This document shows positions 28,380 to 37,244 of a stretch of DNA of 64,000 bases, piece by piece; the stretch's first letter is position 1, and each line of letters opens with the position of its first letter. The stretch is from the NCBI RefSeq assembly GCF_009720525.1, contig NZ_CP043930.1, positions 3,070,501 through 3,134,500 on the forward strand, read 5' to 3'. Made by a program: the position numbers and the translations under genes. This DNA comes from Gimesia benthica. GTDB taxonomy: Bacteria; Planctomycetota; Planctomycetia; Planctomycetales; Planctomycetaceae. A model generated the notes under the pieces. That model was not told where the DNA came from, made no database searches, and worked only from the letters and a program-made list of their open reading frames with translations.

Positions 28380-29380
28380 TTCGACAAAGCTCCATTAAGG
28401 GTTTCCATATTCTTCTTCTGAACTTCTTCTGAGACGGGCACATATCCCACGTCTTTCGACAGAGCTGCAGCGTTTTCCATGTAGAACTTGACGAAGGCAA
28501 CTACTTCAGGTCGCTCCAGAGCGGACTTCCGCACATAGATGAACAGCGGGCGGGACAGTGGCTCATAAGAGTTGTTCCGCACGGTTTCCAGAGAAGGTTT
28601 GACGCAACCTTTGCCACCATCAACAGCCAGCAGTTTCAGTTTGTCTTTGTTTTCGTCGTAGTAAGCGTAGCCGAAGTAACCCAGAGCATCTGCGTCTTCG
28701 GAGACACCGGTCACCAGCACGTTATCGTCTTCACTGGCAGTGTAGTCAGCCCGGCTGGCTTTGGATTCACCAACGATTGCTTCGGTGAAGTAATCGAAAG
28801 TACCCGAGTCAGTTCCCGGACCGTACAGCTTGATGTCTTTGGCAGGCCACTTGGGATCTAGGTCTTTCCACTGCTTAACGCCACTTTCCGGACGCCACAG
28901 TTCTTTGAGCTGACCGACGGTCAGGCAGTCGCACCAGTCGTTCTTGGGGTTCACGATCACAGCCAGACCGTCAAACGCGACTGACAGTTCGATGAACTCG
29001 ATTCCCTGCTCTTTACAGGCGTTGGCTTCTTTTTCTTTCATCGCCCGAGATGCATCGCAGATATCTACTTCGCCTGCGATAAATTTCTTCATACCGCCAC
29101 CGGTACCGGAGACACCAACCGTTACACGAATCTTAGGCTGCACTGCACGAAACTCTTCGGCAACTGCTTCACTCACGGGATACACGGTGCTGGAGCCATC
29201 GATTTTCACATTGCCTTCCAGCCTCTCGCCACCTTCAGCAGACGCTTCCGCTCCCGGCTCAGATCCAGCCTGCTTGGCAGCCGGGCCGTCGCTGTTCCCG
29301 TTGCAGCCAACGCCAATCAGGGAAACGCCAATGGCCAGACACAGCAGCCCCCATACTTTCCCCTTGTTTGTCGTGATCAT
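28376..29380 (-). CDS. pstS: Phosphate-binding lipoprotein PstS
   Basis: About 334 residues from the ATG at 29380, which has GGGAGAA about 12 bases upstream; an upstream start at 29449 would put hydrophilic residues before the signal. Hydrophobic signal [17 protein letters not shown] ends at a probable lipidated Cys. Phosphate-site motifs: [39 protein letters not shown] and [19 protein letters not shown]. Captures phosphate outside the inner membrane. First gene of the pst cluster after phoR, with a candidate Pho box 133 bases upstream. Confidence 0.96.
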   Translation of the reverse strand: MITTNKGKVWGLLCLAIGVSLIGVGCNGNSDGPAAKQAGSEPGAEASAEGGERLEGNVKIDGSSTVYPVSEAVAEEFRAVQPKIRVTVGVSGTGGGMKKFIAGEVDICDASRAMKEKEANACKEQGIEFIELSVAFDGLAVIVNPKNDWCDCLTVGQLKELWRPESGVKQWKDLDPKWPAKDIKLYGPGTDSGTFDYFTEAIVGESKASRADYTASEDDNVLVTGVSEDADALGYFGYAYYDENKDKLKLLAVDGGKGCVKPSLETVRNNSYEPLSRPLFIYVRKSALERPEVVAFVKFYMENAAALSKDVGYVPVSEEVQKKNMETLNGALSK

Positions 29381-29512
29381 CGTGTGTGTTTCTCCCAAAT
29401 GCGATATGGTTAAATTAGATGGTTCTTCGCTTTGATTCAGAGACCACACCGCCGTTCAGAGCGAACAGGTAGCTGTAGCCTCTCTCAGACGCGTGTTACC
29501 ATACCCGCAATT

Positions 29513-29541
29513 TGTTAAGACTATATTAAGAAACCGTGAAG
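29513..29541 (-). promoter_or_regulatory. Candidate Pho box upstream of pstS
   Basis: On the minus strand three 7-mers repeat every 11 bases: CTTCACG, CTTAATA, CTTAACA (separated by GTTT and TAGT). The 7+4 phasing is that of PhoB sites, and TTAATA-N5-TTAACA also fits the Bacillus PhoP-site form. It lies between phoR and pstS, where PhoB control is expected. Confidence 0.65.
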
Positions 29542-29629
29542 TACTTAATCTTTCCGGAACAACTCAACCACCGGAAATGCGCATCCTAACACTGGAATTA
29601 GACAGCACTTACCACACTCAACCCCGATC

Positions 29630-31408
29630 TCAGCCACGGGGGAGACGGACAGAAAACGTCGTTCCTGTCCCGACCTTACTGGTCACACCAATCGTACCAT
29701 TAAACGATTGTACAAGATGCTTCACAATTGAGAGCCCCAGCCCGGTTCCACCCAGCTCACGCGAACGCGCTTTGTCGACCCGGAAGAACCGCTCGAACAG
29801 ACGGGCCAGGTGCTTCTCCTCGATCCCGATCCCGGTATCCTGCACCTGCAGTAACACCATGTTACCTTCATCACGCTGCCAGCGAATCGTAATCGTTCCC
29901 TGCTCCGGAGTGTACTTGATCGCGTTGTTGATCAGGTTCCCCAGGATCTGGTGCAAGCCTTCTTCGTCAGCTTTGACCCGCAAACCGGGCTCCTGCTCTT
30001 CAATAATCAGTTCGATCTGCTTCGATTCCGCCACAGTCTGTTGATCCACCAGGCAGGACTCAACAAACGGACGCAGCTCGATACTGATAATATCGAAGAC
30101 CTGATTTCCCGATTCGATACTCGCCAGGCTGATCAAGTCGAGAATCAGCTGGTGCAGACGGTCTGCCTGTTCTTCGATCCGCATCAGAAACGTTTTGCTG
30201 ATCTCCGGATCATCCATTGCGCCACGGATCAGGGTTTCCGTGTACGCTTTGATGGAACTTAAAGGCGTCTTCAATTCATGTGAGACATTCGCGACGAACT
30301 CCTGACGTAATGATTCCAGCCGCCGTAACTCGGTCATGTCAAATAACACAATCACCAGCCCCGGACAGGGAGTGCCGGGCAGCGGGGTCGTGGTCACCCC
30401 CAGAATCCGATCGCTGGTACTCTCGAGTTCCACTTCCATCCGCTGGGGTTCCAGGTTTTTTAATACCTCTGTCACCGCCTTTTGCAGCTGATGATTTCGC
30501 ACCGATTCAAACAGCGGCTTACCCTGTGCCTCTTCCGGCGAGAAAAACAACAACCGCCCCGCCGACTCGTTGGCAAACAGCACATGCTGTCGTTCATTGG
30601 TCGCGATCACGCCTTCGACCATCCCCTCCAGCACGGTACTCAGACGATCACCGCTCGCCTGCAGCTGACGCACGCGTTCGGCCATCTCCTTACTCATATG
30701 GTTGAAGGACTGGGCGAGGATTCCCAGTTCATCATGCTGGGGAAAATACAGTTTCTGATCGTAATCCCCGTTGGCAATCGACTCGGCTGCGTTGGTCAGA
30801 ATCGTCAGGGGACGGATCATGCGAGCGACCACCCAATAGGTAATCAACATCACCGTAAAGCTGACCAGCAGCGCAATACTCCAGATCAGCTTCTCAATCG
30901 AAGCAATCTCCAGCTGGATCTTGGACATCGTAATTGAGACACGCACCACCCCCTTAGGCACGCCATCATGCCTGTACAAGAGCGCATAATACTTCATGGG
31001 CTCACTCAGTGTCGGACTTCTCCGTTCGGAAGTCCCCGAGCCCGTGGCCAGCGCTTTGATGACTTCCACCCGGTTTTTGTGGTTTTCCATGTCGCGAACC
31101 AGTTGCAGTGAGCTCTGATCCGAATCGGCAATCACGATCCCGTCCATGTCGATCAGAGTAATTCGCGTGCCAGTTAGTGCCCCCAGCTTCTCTACCTTGA
31201 TCTGCAGCTCTTCAGAAAATCCCTTCTCGAAGACCCCTTCCATACTACTTCGCATAATCACTGCTGAGTCGTGCAAACGCTGCTGCACCTGATCTTCCAC
31301 CTGGGTTTTCTGGCGTCCCGAAACAATCAGCACGAATACAATCGCGGAAGCAATATTCAGACCGGCATAAACCAGGAACAGTTTCCAGAACAGACGCGAA
31401 GACCACAT
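29630..31408 (-). CDS. phoR: Phosphate-sensing histidine kinase
   Basis: 592 residues. First membrane helix about 7-27 and a second about 172-194 enclose an extracytoplasmic sensor. HAMP follows (ARMIRPLTILTNAAESIANG), then PAS (about 255-350, VLEGMVEGVIATNERQHVLF), HisKA with the phospho-acceptor His in EFVANVSHELKTPLSS, and HATPase (NLINNAIKYTPEQ, DTGIGIEEKHLARLFERFF, GGTGLGLSIVKHLV). PhoR-type architecture. First gene of the unit; phoB, its partner, is last, with pst genes between them. Confidence 0.93.
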   Translation of the reverse strand: MWSSRLFWKLFLVYAGLNIASAIVFVLIVSGRQKTQVEDQVQQRLHDSAVIMRSSMEGVFEKGFSEELQIKVEKLGALTGTRITLIDMDGIVIADSDQSSLQLVRDMENHKNRVEVIKALATGSGTSERRSPTLSEPMKYYALLYRHDGVPKGVVRVSITMSKIQLEIASIEKLIWSIALLVSFTVMLITYWVVARMIRPLTILTNAAESIANGDYDQKLYFPQHDELGILAQSFNHMSKEMAERVRQLQASGDRLSTVLEGMVEGVIATNERQHVLFANESAGRLLFFSPEEAQGKPLFESVRNHQLQKAVTEVLKNLEPQRMEVELESTSDRILGVTTTPLPGTPCPGLVIVLFDMTELRRLESLRQEFVANVSHELKTPLSSIKAYTETLIRGAMDDPEISKTFLMRIEEQADRLHQLILDLISLASIESGNQVFDIISIELRPFVESCLVDQQTVAESKQIELIIEEQEPGLRVKADEEGLHQILGNLINNAIKYTPEQGTITIRWQRDEGNMVLLQVQDTGIGIEEKHLARLFERFFRVDKARSRELGGTGLGLSIVKHLVQSFNGTIGVTSKVGTGTTFSVRLPRG

Positions 31409-31623
31409 TCAGACATTTACCTTGTTGACCGTCCGTACAGGGAATCATGTCAGACCACTTTTAAGCTGACCTGTTTTCACTCCCACACGCAACGAGATTT
31501 CCCTATCGGGTTGAAATGAATTGGCCTATTGTGAACCCGCCCCCCTGTATTTCGCAAGGGCTGTCCCCCATTTTCACGCAGACTTCAACAGAACACGGCC
31601 ACGAACAGCACTGCTGCTCCAGT

Positions 31624-31659
31624 AAAATGCCCCTGATCCACCAGGGCAGACCAGGGGCA
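31624..31659 (-). terminator. Terminator of tuf
   Basis: On the minus strand TGCCCCTG, a 16-base loop, CAGGGGCA and TTTT, 7 bases after the tuf stop. Confidence 0.8.
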
Positions 31660-31665
31660 CCCGCA

Positions 31666-32847
31666 TCAGGCAATCACGCGTGTGACCACTCCCGAACCGA
31701 CCGTTTTGCTGCCTTCACGTATCGCAAACCGGTCCCCCTCAGCCAGCGCGATCGGCTGGTTGAGCATCACGTTCAGTGTCACACCATCGCCGGGCATGGC
31801 CAGATCTGCCTGGCCTTCCACCCGTGCGGTTCCCGTGACGTTCGTCGTACGAAAGAAAAACTGGGGCGTATAGCCATCAAAAAAAGGCGTATGCCGTCCC
31901 CCTTCTTCCTTTTTCAACACATAAACTTCCGCCTCGAAGTTTCGATACGGCGTCACGGTGCCAACTGCTGCCAGCACCTGCCCCCGCGAAACCTCTGCGT
32001 AGTTCGTCTTTCTCAACAGGCAGCCCACGTTGTCGCCGGCATAGCCCGTGTCGACCAGTGCGTTGAACGACTCCACCGAAGTCACAACATCAGTGCGAGT
32101 CTCTTCACACAGACCGACAATCTCGACCGCATCGCCGGGACGGATCTGTCCCTGTTCGATTTTACCCGTCACCACAGACCCGCGGCCCATGATGCTGAAC
32201 ACGTTTTCGACCGACATCAGAAACGGCCTGTCAGTCAGCCTCTGCGGATCCGGCACGTAGGTATCGAGCGTCTCCAGCAGTTCGTGGATACACCGGGAGG
32301 CCTCAGGATCATCCGGACGTGCATCGGCCAGTTTCGCGGAGCCGTAGATAAACGGAACTTCATCTCCAGCGAAGCCGTAATGCGTCAGCATTTCCCGCAA
32401 CTCCAGCTCTACCAGTTCGATCAGCTCCGGATCATCCACCAGATCACACTTGTTGAGAAATACGACCAGGTACGGAACCCCCACCTGCCGCGCCAGCAGA
32501 ATGTGCTCGCGCGTCTGAGGCATCGGACCGTCGGCGGCAGAAACCAGCAGCACCGCACCATCCATCTGGGCTGCACCGGAAATCATGTTCTTGATGTAAT
32601 CCGCGTGTCCCGGACAGTCGATGTGCGCGTACGTCCGCTTGTCCGTTTCGTATTTCACATGCGACGCCAGGATCGTCACAGTCTTGTTTTTATCGCGTTC
32701 GATACCGCCGCGAGCGATCTCCTGGTACGACTTGACGCGCGCCAGACCACGCTGTGCCTGCACCTTCAAGATCGCAGCCGTCAGCGTTGTCTTGCCATGA
32801 TCGATATGACCGATCGTTCCCACATTCACATGAACTTTATGAACCAT
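31666..32847 (-). CDS. tuf: Elongation factor Tu, divergent stand-alone copy
   Basis: 393 residues. G1 is GHIDHGKT (13-20), G3 DCPGH (77-81), G4 NKCD (132-135). Domains II and III are complete, including [32 protein letters not shown] and [16 protein letters not shown]. The usual N-terminal MAKEKFxRxKP is shortened to MVHK. Switch I reads [15 protein letters not shown] where most bacteria have EKARGITI, a form I recall from other planctomycete EF-Tu. The invariant Thr is kept. SD AAAGGAGG precedes the ATG. No fusA, rpsJ, secE or tRNA is nearby, so this is probably not the str-operon copy. Confidence 0.93.
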   Translation of the reverse strand: MVHKVHVNVGTIGHIDHGKTTLTAAILKVQAQRGLARVKSYQEIARGGIERDKNKTVTILASHVKYETDKRTYAHIDCPGHADYIKNMISGAAQMDGAVLLVSAADGPMPQTREHILLARQVGVPYLVVFLNKCDLVDDPELIELVELELREMLTHYGFAGDEVPFIYGSAKLADARPDDPEASRCIHELLETLDTYVPDPQRLTDRPFLMSVENVFSIMGRGSVVTGKIEQGQIRPGDAVEIVGLCEETRTDVVTSVESFNALVDTGYAGDNVGCLLRKTNYAEVSRGQVLAAVGTVTPYRNFEAEVYVLKKEEGGRHTPFFDGYTPQFFFRTTNVTGTARVEGQADLAMPGDGVTLNVMLNQPIALAEGDRFAIREGSKTVGSGVVTRVIA

Positions 32848-33000
32848 TGCTCATAGCCTCCTTTCTCAAGAGGAGTGTGTCACATCTGCCGGCCAGCTGA
32901 AGAGGTGAGCAGCCTCAGCAGCCTTTTTGTGCCCGTGCAGCGCCAGATCGGCTGATGCAACGAAAAAATGCGAGCCTCGCCCCGGCTGGGGTATACCAAT

Positions 33001-33039
33001 AAAAAAAGCCCGTCCGATCAAAGAATCGGACGGGCTTGA
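33001..33039 (-). terminator. Strong terminator downstream of the 26-codon ORF
   Basis: On the minus strand AAGCCCGTCCGAT, a six-base loop, ATCGGACGGGCTT followed by T7. Twelve or more paired bases. Confidence 0.92.
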
Positions 33040-33058
33040 ATTCATTCAATGTCGACGT

Positions 33059-33139
33059 TCACACTTCACACACCGACCCCGTCCCGTCAGATTCTGACGA
33101 GTTGCTCGATGAACTCTCGCTGGAGAAGAAGTGAAACAT
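33059..33139 (-). CDS. Possible 26-residue Ser-rich peptide
   Basis: ATG at 33139, stop TGA at 33059. The peptide begins MFHFFSSESSSSN and ends GTGSVCEV; ten of 26 residues are Ser. AGGGA lies about six bases before the ATG. It is enclosed by two minus-strand terminators, so a transcript of roughly 150-200 nt would contain it. It may equally be a non-coding RNA. No family recognised. Confidence 0.35.
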   Translation of the reverse strand: MFHFFSSESSSSNSSESDGTGSVCEV

Positions 33140-33213
33140 GGTTTTTCCCTGAAAGATTAATGGGGTAGCATTACCCGTTGGGAAGCAGACACCAAAGTTC
33201 AGGAGCAGGTTCA

Positions 33214-33250
33214 CAAAAAAACGCGCTGCCCTCAGAAACAGGTCAGCGCG
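33214..33250 (-). terminator. Terminator of the ExeA-like ATPase gene
   Basis: On the minus strand CGCGCTG, a 15-base loop, CAGCGCG, then seven T, about 70 bases after the stop at 33318. Confidence 0.85.
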
Positions 33251-33317
33251 AAATTAAAGCGACATGCTCAACCATAGATGAAACATCGCTAAATAGAATG
33301 ATTCCGCAGACCGAGGA

Positions 33318-34145
33318 TCAGTCTGGAATGGAGGTCACAAGTTCTTCTGAAACCGCTTCCAGGACGTCTGACGTAATCAGCGGCAGCTCGTCGGCATAAC
33401 CGACCAGCAGCCCCAGGTCACACAGGCGATTGATCTTCCGCGGATTCCCCTGCGTCAGTTCGAACAACGCCTGGAATGCAGAGGCTTCGAACACCGGTTC
33501 GGTCCGGCCGGCGACCTGCAGACGATGCTCAACATACCGCTGAGTCTCTTCCGCAGAAAACGGTCTGAGCAGACAGCGGACCGAAATGCGGTCATCCAGC
33601 TGAGCAGAACGTTGCAGGTGACTCAGCAACAACCGGTCTCCTACCAGCAACAGCGTGAAGTCGACATCGGAGGTCTGCTGGAAATTGAGCAACTGATGCA
33701 ATGTCTCGAAAATTCGCTGATCTGCAATCAGATGTGCTTCATCGATCACGATCACGGGCTGTGCCCCCTGCTCACAAAGCAGCTGTAACTGCCGATGCAG
33801 GGCACGGATGATTCGATCCTTACCGGTCACTCCCGGCTCGATGCCCGCCTCTTCAGCTCCTAACTCAACCGCAAGATATGAAATCAACTCGACAGGTGAA
33901 AGCTGGGGAAAGACCAGTTGTACGAACGGCTGATGCCGCTCTGCAAGCTGACTTTTCAGCACGTGGCACAGGTAGGATTTCCCGCTGCCCGGGTTCCCGA
34001 CCAGCAGACCGGCTCCCTTGCGGTTCTCCACCAGGTATTGCAACTTCAGCAGTCCGGCCTGATGCGGGTGGCTCTCATAAAAATACCCAGCGTCCATCTT
34101 TTCTTCGAAAGGGCCGCTCTGCAGATTCCAGTAACTCTGATACAT
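33318..34145 (-). CDS. ExeA/GspA-like AAA ATPase
   Basis: 275 residues. Opening MYQSYWNLQSGPFEEKMDA followed by YFYESHPHQAGLLKLQYLVE is the typical ExeA/MshM N-terminus. Walker A GNPGSGKSY (near residue 50), Walker B VIVIDEAHL, sensor region TLLLVGDRLLLSHLQRSAQL and C-terminal helical lid GNPRKINRLCDLGLLVGYA. In type II secretion and pilus systems these ATPases remodel peptidoglycan for secretin assembly with a membrane partner (ExeB/GspB). Here no secretion gene is nearby; the gene upstream encodes a single-pass membrane protein that may be that partner. Confidence 0.85.
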   Translation of the reverse strand: MYQSYWNLQSGPFEEKMDAGYFYESHPHQAGLLKLQYLVENRKGAGLLVGNPGSGKSYLCHVLKSQLAERHQPFVQLVFPQLSPVELISYLAVELGAEEAGIEPGVTGKDRIIRALHRQLQLLCEQGAQPVIVIDEAHLIADQRIFETLHQLLNFQQTSDVDFTLLLVGDRLLLSHLQRSAQLDDRISVRCLLRPFSAEETQRYVEHRLQVAGRTEPVFEASAFQALFELTQGNPRKINRLCDLGLLVGYADELPLITSDVLEAVSEELVTSIPD

Positions 34146-34201
34146 CGACTCTGATTCCCGCGAATGGTTGAAAGGTCTGAGACTTCCGCTTAATTGTTCT
34201 C

Positions 34202-34804
34202 TTAATAGTTTCTGGAAGGAACAGCTGCGCTGCGCACTGTCGGCAGCTCGAGCTCTTCAATTTCTCCAGTTAGCCAGGCAGCCCCGGAGCTGCTTGCATT
34301 CTGCGTACCCCCGGACTGCCTGTTTCCCGACACATAAATGGGCTGCGCTCCAGAAACCTGCTCGACGCGTCCACTCGTCTGCTGATCTCCATAATCGCGT
34401 CCCAACGCATGATAGACTCCCGAACCGGTCTCTCCGCTGCCTGCCGCCTGTTCCACAGAAACCGTCTGTACTTCCCCCATGGCTGCTTCCACATCAGCAA
34501 CCGCTTCCTGCAGCGGCAGCTCTGCATCCAGACCAAATTCCATCGACAGTTCATCCCCACTTCCCAGATCGGGCGCCAGCGACTCGGCATCGGAAAGCAG
34601 CTTATCTTCCACAGAAGGCTCTTCCAGTGAACCAAAGAAGGAGATCAGTGCCATCATTGAACAGACACTGGCGATCAAACCGACGAAGACTTTAGCCGTC
34701 TGGTTCCAGCGAACACCAAAGCGAGACTGGCGTTCGGTTTGAGAGGAATCTCGTGAGATGAGACTCAGAACGCTTTTGAATTTGAGAGACTTCAGCCAGC
34801 TCAT
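34202..34804 (-). CDS. Single-pass membrane protein, possible ATPase partner
   Basis: About 200 residues from the ATG at 34804, chosen because GAAGGAT lies nine bases upstream; the ORF start at 34903 has no support. A basic N-terminus (about 1-30) precedes one membrane helix (about 35-55, VFVGLIASVCSMMALISFFG), then an acidic, Gly/Ser-rich extracytoplasmic part with no known fold. Membrane topology and position, 56 bp upstream of the ExeA-like gene, resemble an ExeB/GspB-type partner, but sequence similarity is not evident to me. Confidence 0.55.
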   Translation of the reverse strand: MSWLKSLKFKSVLSLISRDSSQTERQSRFGVRWNQTAKVFVGLIASVCSMMALISFFGSLEEPSVEDKLLSDAESLAPDLGSGDELSMEFGLDAELPLQEAVADVEAAMGEVQTVSVEQAAGSGETGSGVYHALGRDYGDQQTSGRVEQVSGAQPIYVSGNRQSGGTQNASSSGAAWLTGEIEELELPTVRSAAVPSRNY

Positions 34805-35034
34805 GACTCGATCCTTCGAGACGGGACTCTGTTTTGACAGCAGATCAGAATTCAATCCCTGAATTCCGGTTAGACAGGACACGGTGTCCGTTCTCCCCCT
34901 CACTCTGTTCTGTCGAGAGGCAGTCAGCGCTCTTTTTGTATCGGTTACCGGGTGTATGACTCTTGATCATTTCACAGACTTGGTAAAAGGGGCAGACTTA
35001 CCAAAATAAACCGGTGATACCTGTCGCTGAGAAC

Positions 35035-35068
35035 AAAAACTGCCGACACCATCGCATAGTACCGGCAG
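35035..35068 (-). terminator. Terminator of dapB
   Basis: On the minus strand CTGCCG, loop, CGGCAG and a T5 run, about 40 bases after the dapB stop. Confidence 0.75.
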
Positions 35069-35106
35069 CATTAGATCAGCAACATAACTTACTGACAGGC
35101 CGAGAT

Positions 35107-35910
35107 TTAGTTCAGGCCCAGCACATCCGCCATTGTATACAGACCCGCCTTCTGGGTTGTCAGATATTTGGCCGCCATCAGGGCGCCGTAAACATAGCTG
35201 TCACGGGTATGGCCGCGGACTGTGAGGTCGATCGTCTCACCCATCATGCCGAAGACAATCGTATGCTCTCCCACATTGTCGCCGGTCCGCAAAGCGTGAT
35301 AGCCGATTTCACAAACCGGACGCGGACCGGGACGCCCTTCGCGTCCGTGAACGTGTTCGGTCTGCCCCATCTCGTCAGCAATGATTTCACCAAAGTGCAA
35401 TGCAGTCCCACTGGGGGCATCTTCTTTAAACCGGTGATGCCGCTCGATAATTTCTACGTCCACGCCACTGGGAGTATTCTTCAGCGAATGGGCGGCTTCC
35501 CGCACCAGCTTCATCATCAGATTCACAGCCACGCTCATATTGGGGGCCAGAATCAGGGGAGTCGTCTGTGAAGCCGTCAGCACTTCATTCCGCTGTTCCG
35601 GCGTCAATCCCGTGGTAGCAGCAACCAGCGGAATCTGCCGTTCAGCACAGACCCCGGCGATTTTCACCAGTCCGGCCGGCAGGGAGAAGTCGATGATCAC
35701 ATCCACGCGGTCGGTCAACTCCGACGTAATGTTCAGGCCAACAGGACCGATGCCGGCCACTTCACCCACATCTTTACCAAGGGCAGGAGAAGTATCCGAT
35801 TCCAGGGCAGCTCCCAGTTTCAGATCCGGATCCTGATATACGAGCACAGCCACCCGCTGTCCCATCCGACCGCTGGCTCCATTGACTCCGACAAGAAGTT
35901 GATCGCCCAT
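35107..35910 (-). CDS. dapB: 4-hydroxy-tetrahydrodipicolinate reductase
   Basis: 267 residues from the ATG at 35910 with GGGAG seven bases upstream; a GTG at 35928 is in frame but less likely. Rossmann motif VGVNGASGRMGQRV, then DVIIDFSLPAG, VAATTGLTPEQ, and the catalytic block EIIERHHRFKEDAPSGTALH with the DapB His-His and Lys. Reduces the product of DapA on the lysine/diaminopimelate pathway. No other dap gene is adjacent. Confidence 0.96.
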   Translation of the reverse strand: MGDQLLVGVNGASGRMGQRVAVLVYQDPDLKLGAALESDTSPALGKDVGEVAGIGPVGLNITSELTDRVDVIIDFSLPAGLVKIAGVCAERQIPLVAATTGLTPEQRNEVLTASQTTPLILAPNMSVAVNLMMKLVREAAHSLKNTPSGVDVEIIERHHRFKEDAPSGTALHFGEIIADEMGQTEHVHGREGRPGPRPVCEIGYHALRTGDNVGEHTIVFGMMGETIDLTVRGHTRDSYVYGALMAAKYLTTQKAGLYTMADVLGLN

Positions 35911-36056
35911 CTCACTGCTCCCATTCACAATAACGTTCTGATATTCGAACCAAAGATTTTTTGTTGGCTTAACTCTGTTGCAGATCGTAATACACGCACT
36001 GTCACTTTTCCATCAGAGCCCACCACTTTCTCCCCGCATTTTCCAGTTTATTCGCC

Positions 36057-37217
36057 TCAACGCACCAGCTTAGCGAGTGCCTGCTTGAGTTCTTCAATCA
36101 CATCTGTTTCGGTCTCAATTTCCAGACGGGTTTGCAGCATCTCAACCGTGGTCGGAGCTCCCAGCCGTCCCAGCGCCCAGACCACAGCCCCTCGAATCAG
36201 CGACTCATCATCATTGAGTACTCCCAACAATGCCGGCACTGCACTCTCATCTCCCCGGTTCCCCAGTACGATGGCTGCATTCCGGAGCAACCCCGCCCGA
36301 CGGGCCCGCGACATTGGCGTGCTCTGGAACCGCTCCTGAAATGCAGCTTCATCCAGTGTCAGCAGTTCGCAAGCATCAACGGGCGTAAACGTTTCGACCG
36401 GCTGGAACGCTGGTTCTCCGCTGATCGGTGCCTTCCGATTCCAGGGACAGACATCCTGGCACACATCACAGCCGAACATCCAGTCCTGCATCCCCGGTCG
36501 TAACTCTGCAGGGATTGGCTGATCTCGCAGTTCGATTGTCAGATACGAGATGCACTTCCGCGCATCCAGCGTCCCCGCTTCTACGAACGCATCGGTCGGA
36601 CAGGCCTCCAGGCACCGCGTACAGGTACCACAATGACTTGTTTGTTGCGGTTCGTCATATTCCAACTCATCACTCAGCAGCAGCCCCGCCAGAAAAAACC
36701 AGCTTCCCTCCCGCTTGTTAAGCAGCAGAGTATTCTTTCCAATCCAGCCCAGACCTGCCAACTGGGCGAAGTCCCGCTCCAGCAGCGGCGCAGTATCGAC
36801 AACACCCCGCGTTTCACAATCGGGATACTGCTCGTGAATCAAGCGCGACAACTGCTTCAGTTTCTTGCGAATCACCTTGTGATAGTCGGTCGTCCCCCAG
36901 GCATAACGCGAAACCCGCGCCTCGGTTCCCGTCACCTCGGGCGGCGTTTCCGTCTGATAATTCAACGTCAACATCAGCACACTGCGCACGGAACTCATCA
37001 CATAGCGTGGATGTTCATAGGCCTCTTTACGACGTTCGAGGTAACTCATCTCTCCCGCGTATCCCTGGTTCAGCCAGTCCAGAAAGCTGTGATAACCAGT
37101 GGGCGTGACCGCCGGCGCAATCCCGGCCAGATCAAAGCCGACCTCGCGCGCCAGTCGCTTGATCAGCTCACTCTGCTGACTCAGCGAATTTCCTGTGGTT
37201 TCGGCACTCTTACCCAT
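36057..37217 (-). CDS. queG: Epoxyqueuosine reductase
   Basis: 386 residues from the ATG at 37217 with GGGAG upstream. A cobalamin-dependent iron-sulfur enzyme that performs the last step of queuosine synthesis in tRNA. N-terminal FDLAGIAPAV and YAWGTTDYHKVIRKKLKQL, the VDTAPLLERDFAQLAGLGWI and GKNTLLLNKREGSWFF cobalamin-type region, and two 4Fe-4S clusters CGTCTRCLEACP and CDVCQDVCPWN. The last 110 residues are HEAT-like (NAAIVLGNRGDESAVPALLG), as in other QueG. It begins 27 bp after the PhyH gene, probably one transcript. Confidence 0.95.
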   Translation of the reverse strand: MGKSAETTGNSLSQQSELIKRLAREVGFDLAGIAPAVTPTGYHSFLDWLNQGYAGEMSYLERRKEAYEHPRYVMSSVRSVLMLTLNYQTETPPEVTGTEARVSRYAWGTTDYHKVIRKKLKQLSRLIHEQYPDCETRGVVDTAPLLERDFAQLAGLGWIGKNTLLLNKREGSWFFLAGLLLSDELEYDEPQQTSHCGTCTRCLEACPTDAFVEAGTLDARKCISYLTIELRDQPIPAELRPGMQDWMFGCDVCQDVCPWNRKAPISGEPAFQPVETFTPVDACELLTLDEAAFQERFQSTPMSRARRAGLLRNAAIVLGNRGDESAVPALLGVLNDDESLIRGAVVWALGRLGAPTTVEMLQTRLEIETETDVIEELKQALAKLVR

Positions 37218-37244
37218 TCTGCTCCCACAATTCCATGTCACTCA

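Larger units (their letters stand above)
32848..33317. other. Region between ATPase gene and tuf, with a small transcription unit
   Basis: 470 bp that contain two minus-strand terminators (33001-33036 and 33214-33250) and between them a possible 26-codon gene. The part next to tuf should carry the tuf promoter, which I cannot place. Confidence 0.5.

Noticed and set aside
31516-32856. A 446-codon + strand ORF opposite tuf
   Set aside because: EF-Tu on the minus strand is certain; the opposite frame is rich in His, Arg and Gln without a domain.
36057-36400. HEAT-like tail of QueG as a novel fusion
   Set aside because: Characterised QueG proteins already carry a C-terminal HEAT-like region, so it is normal for the family.
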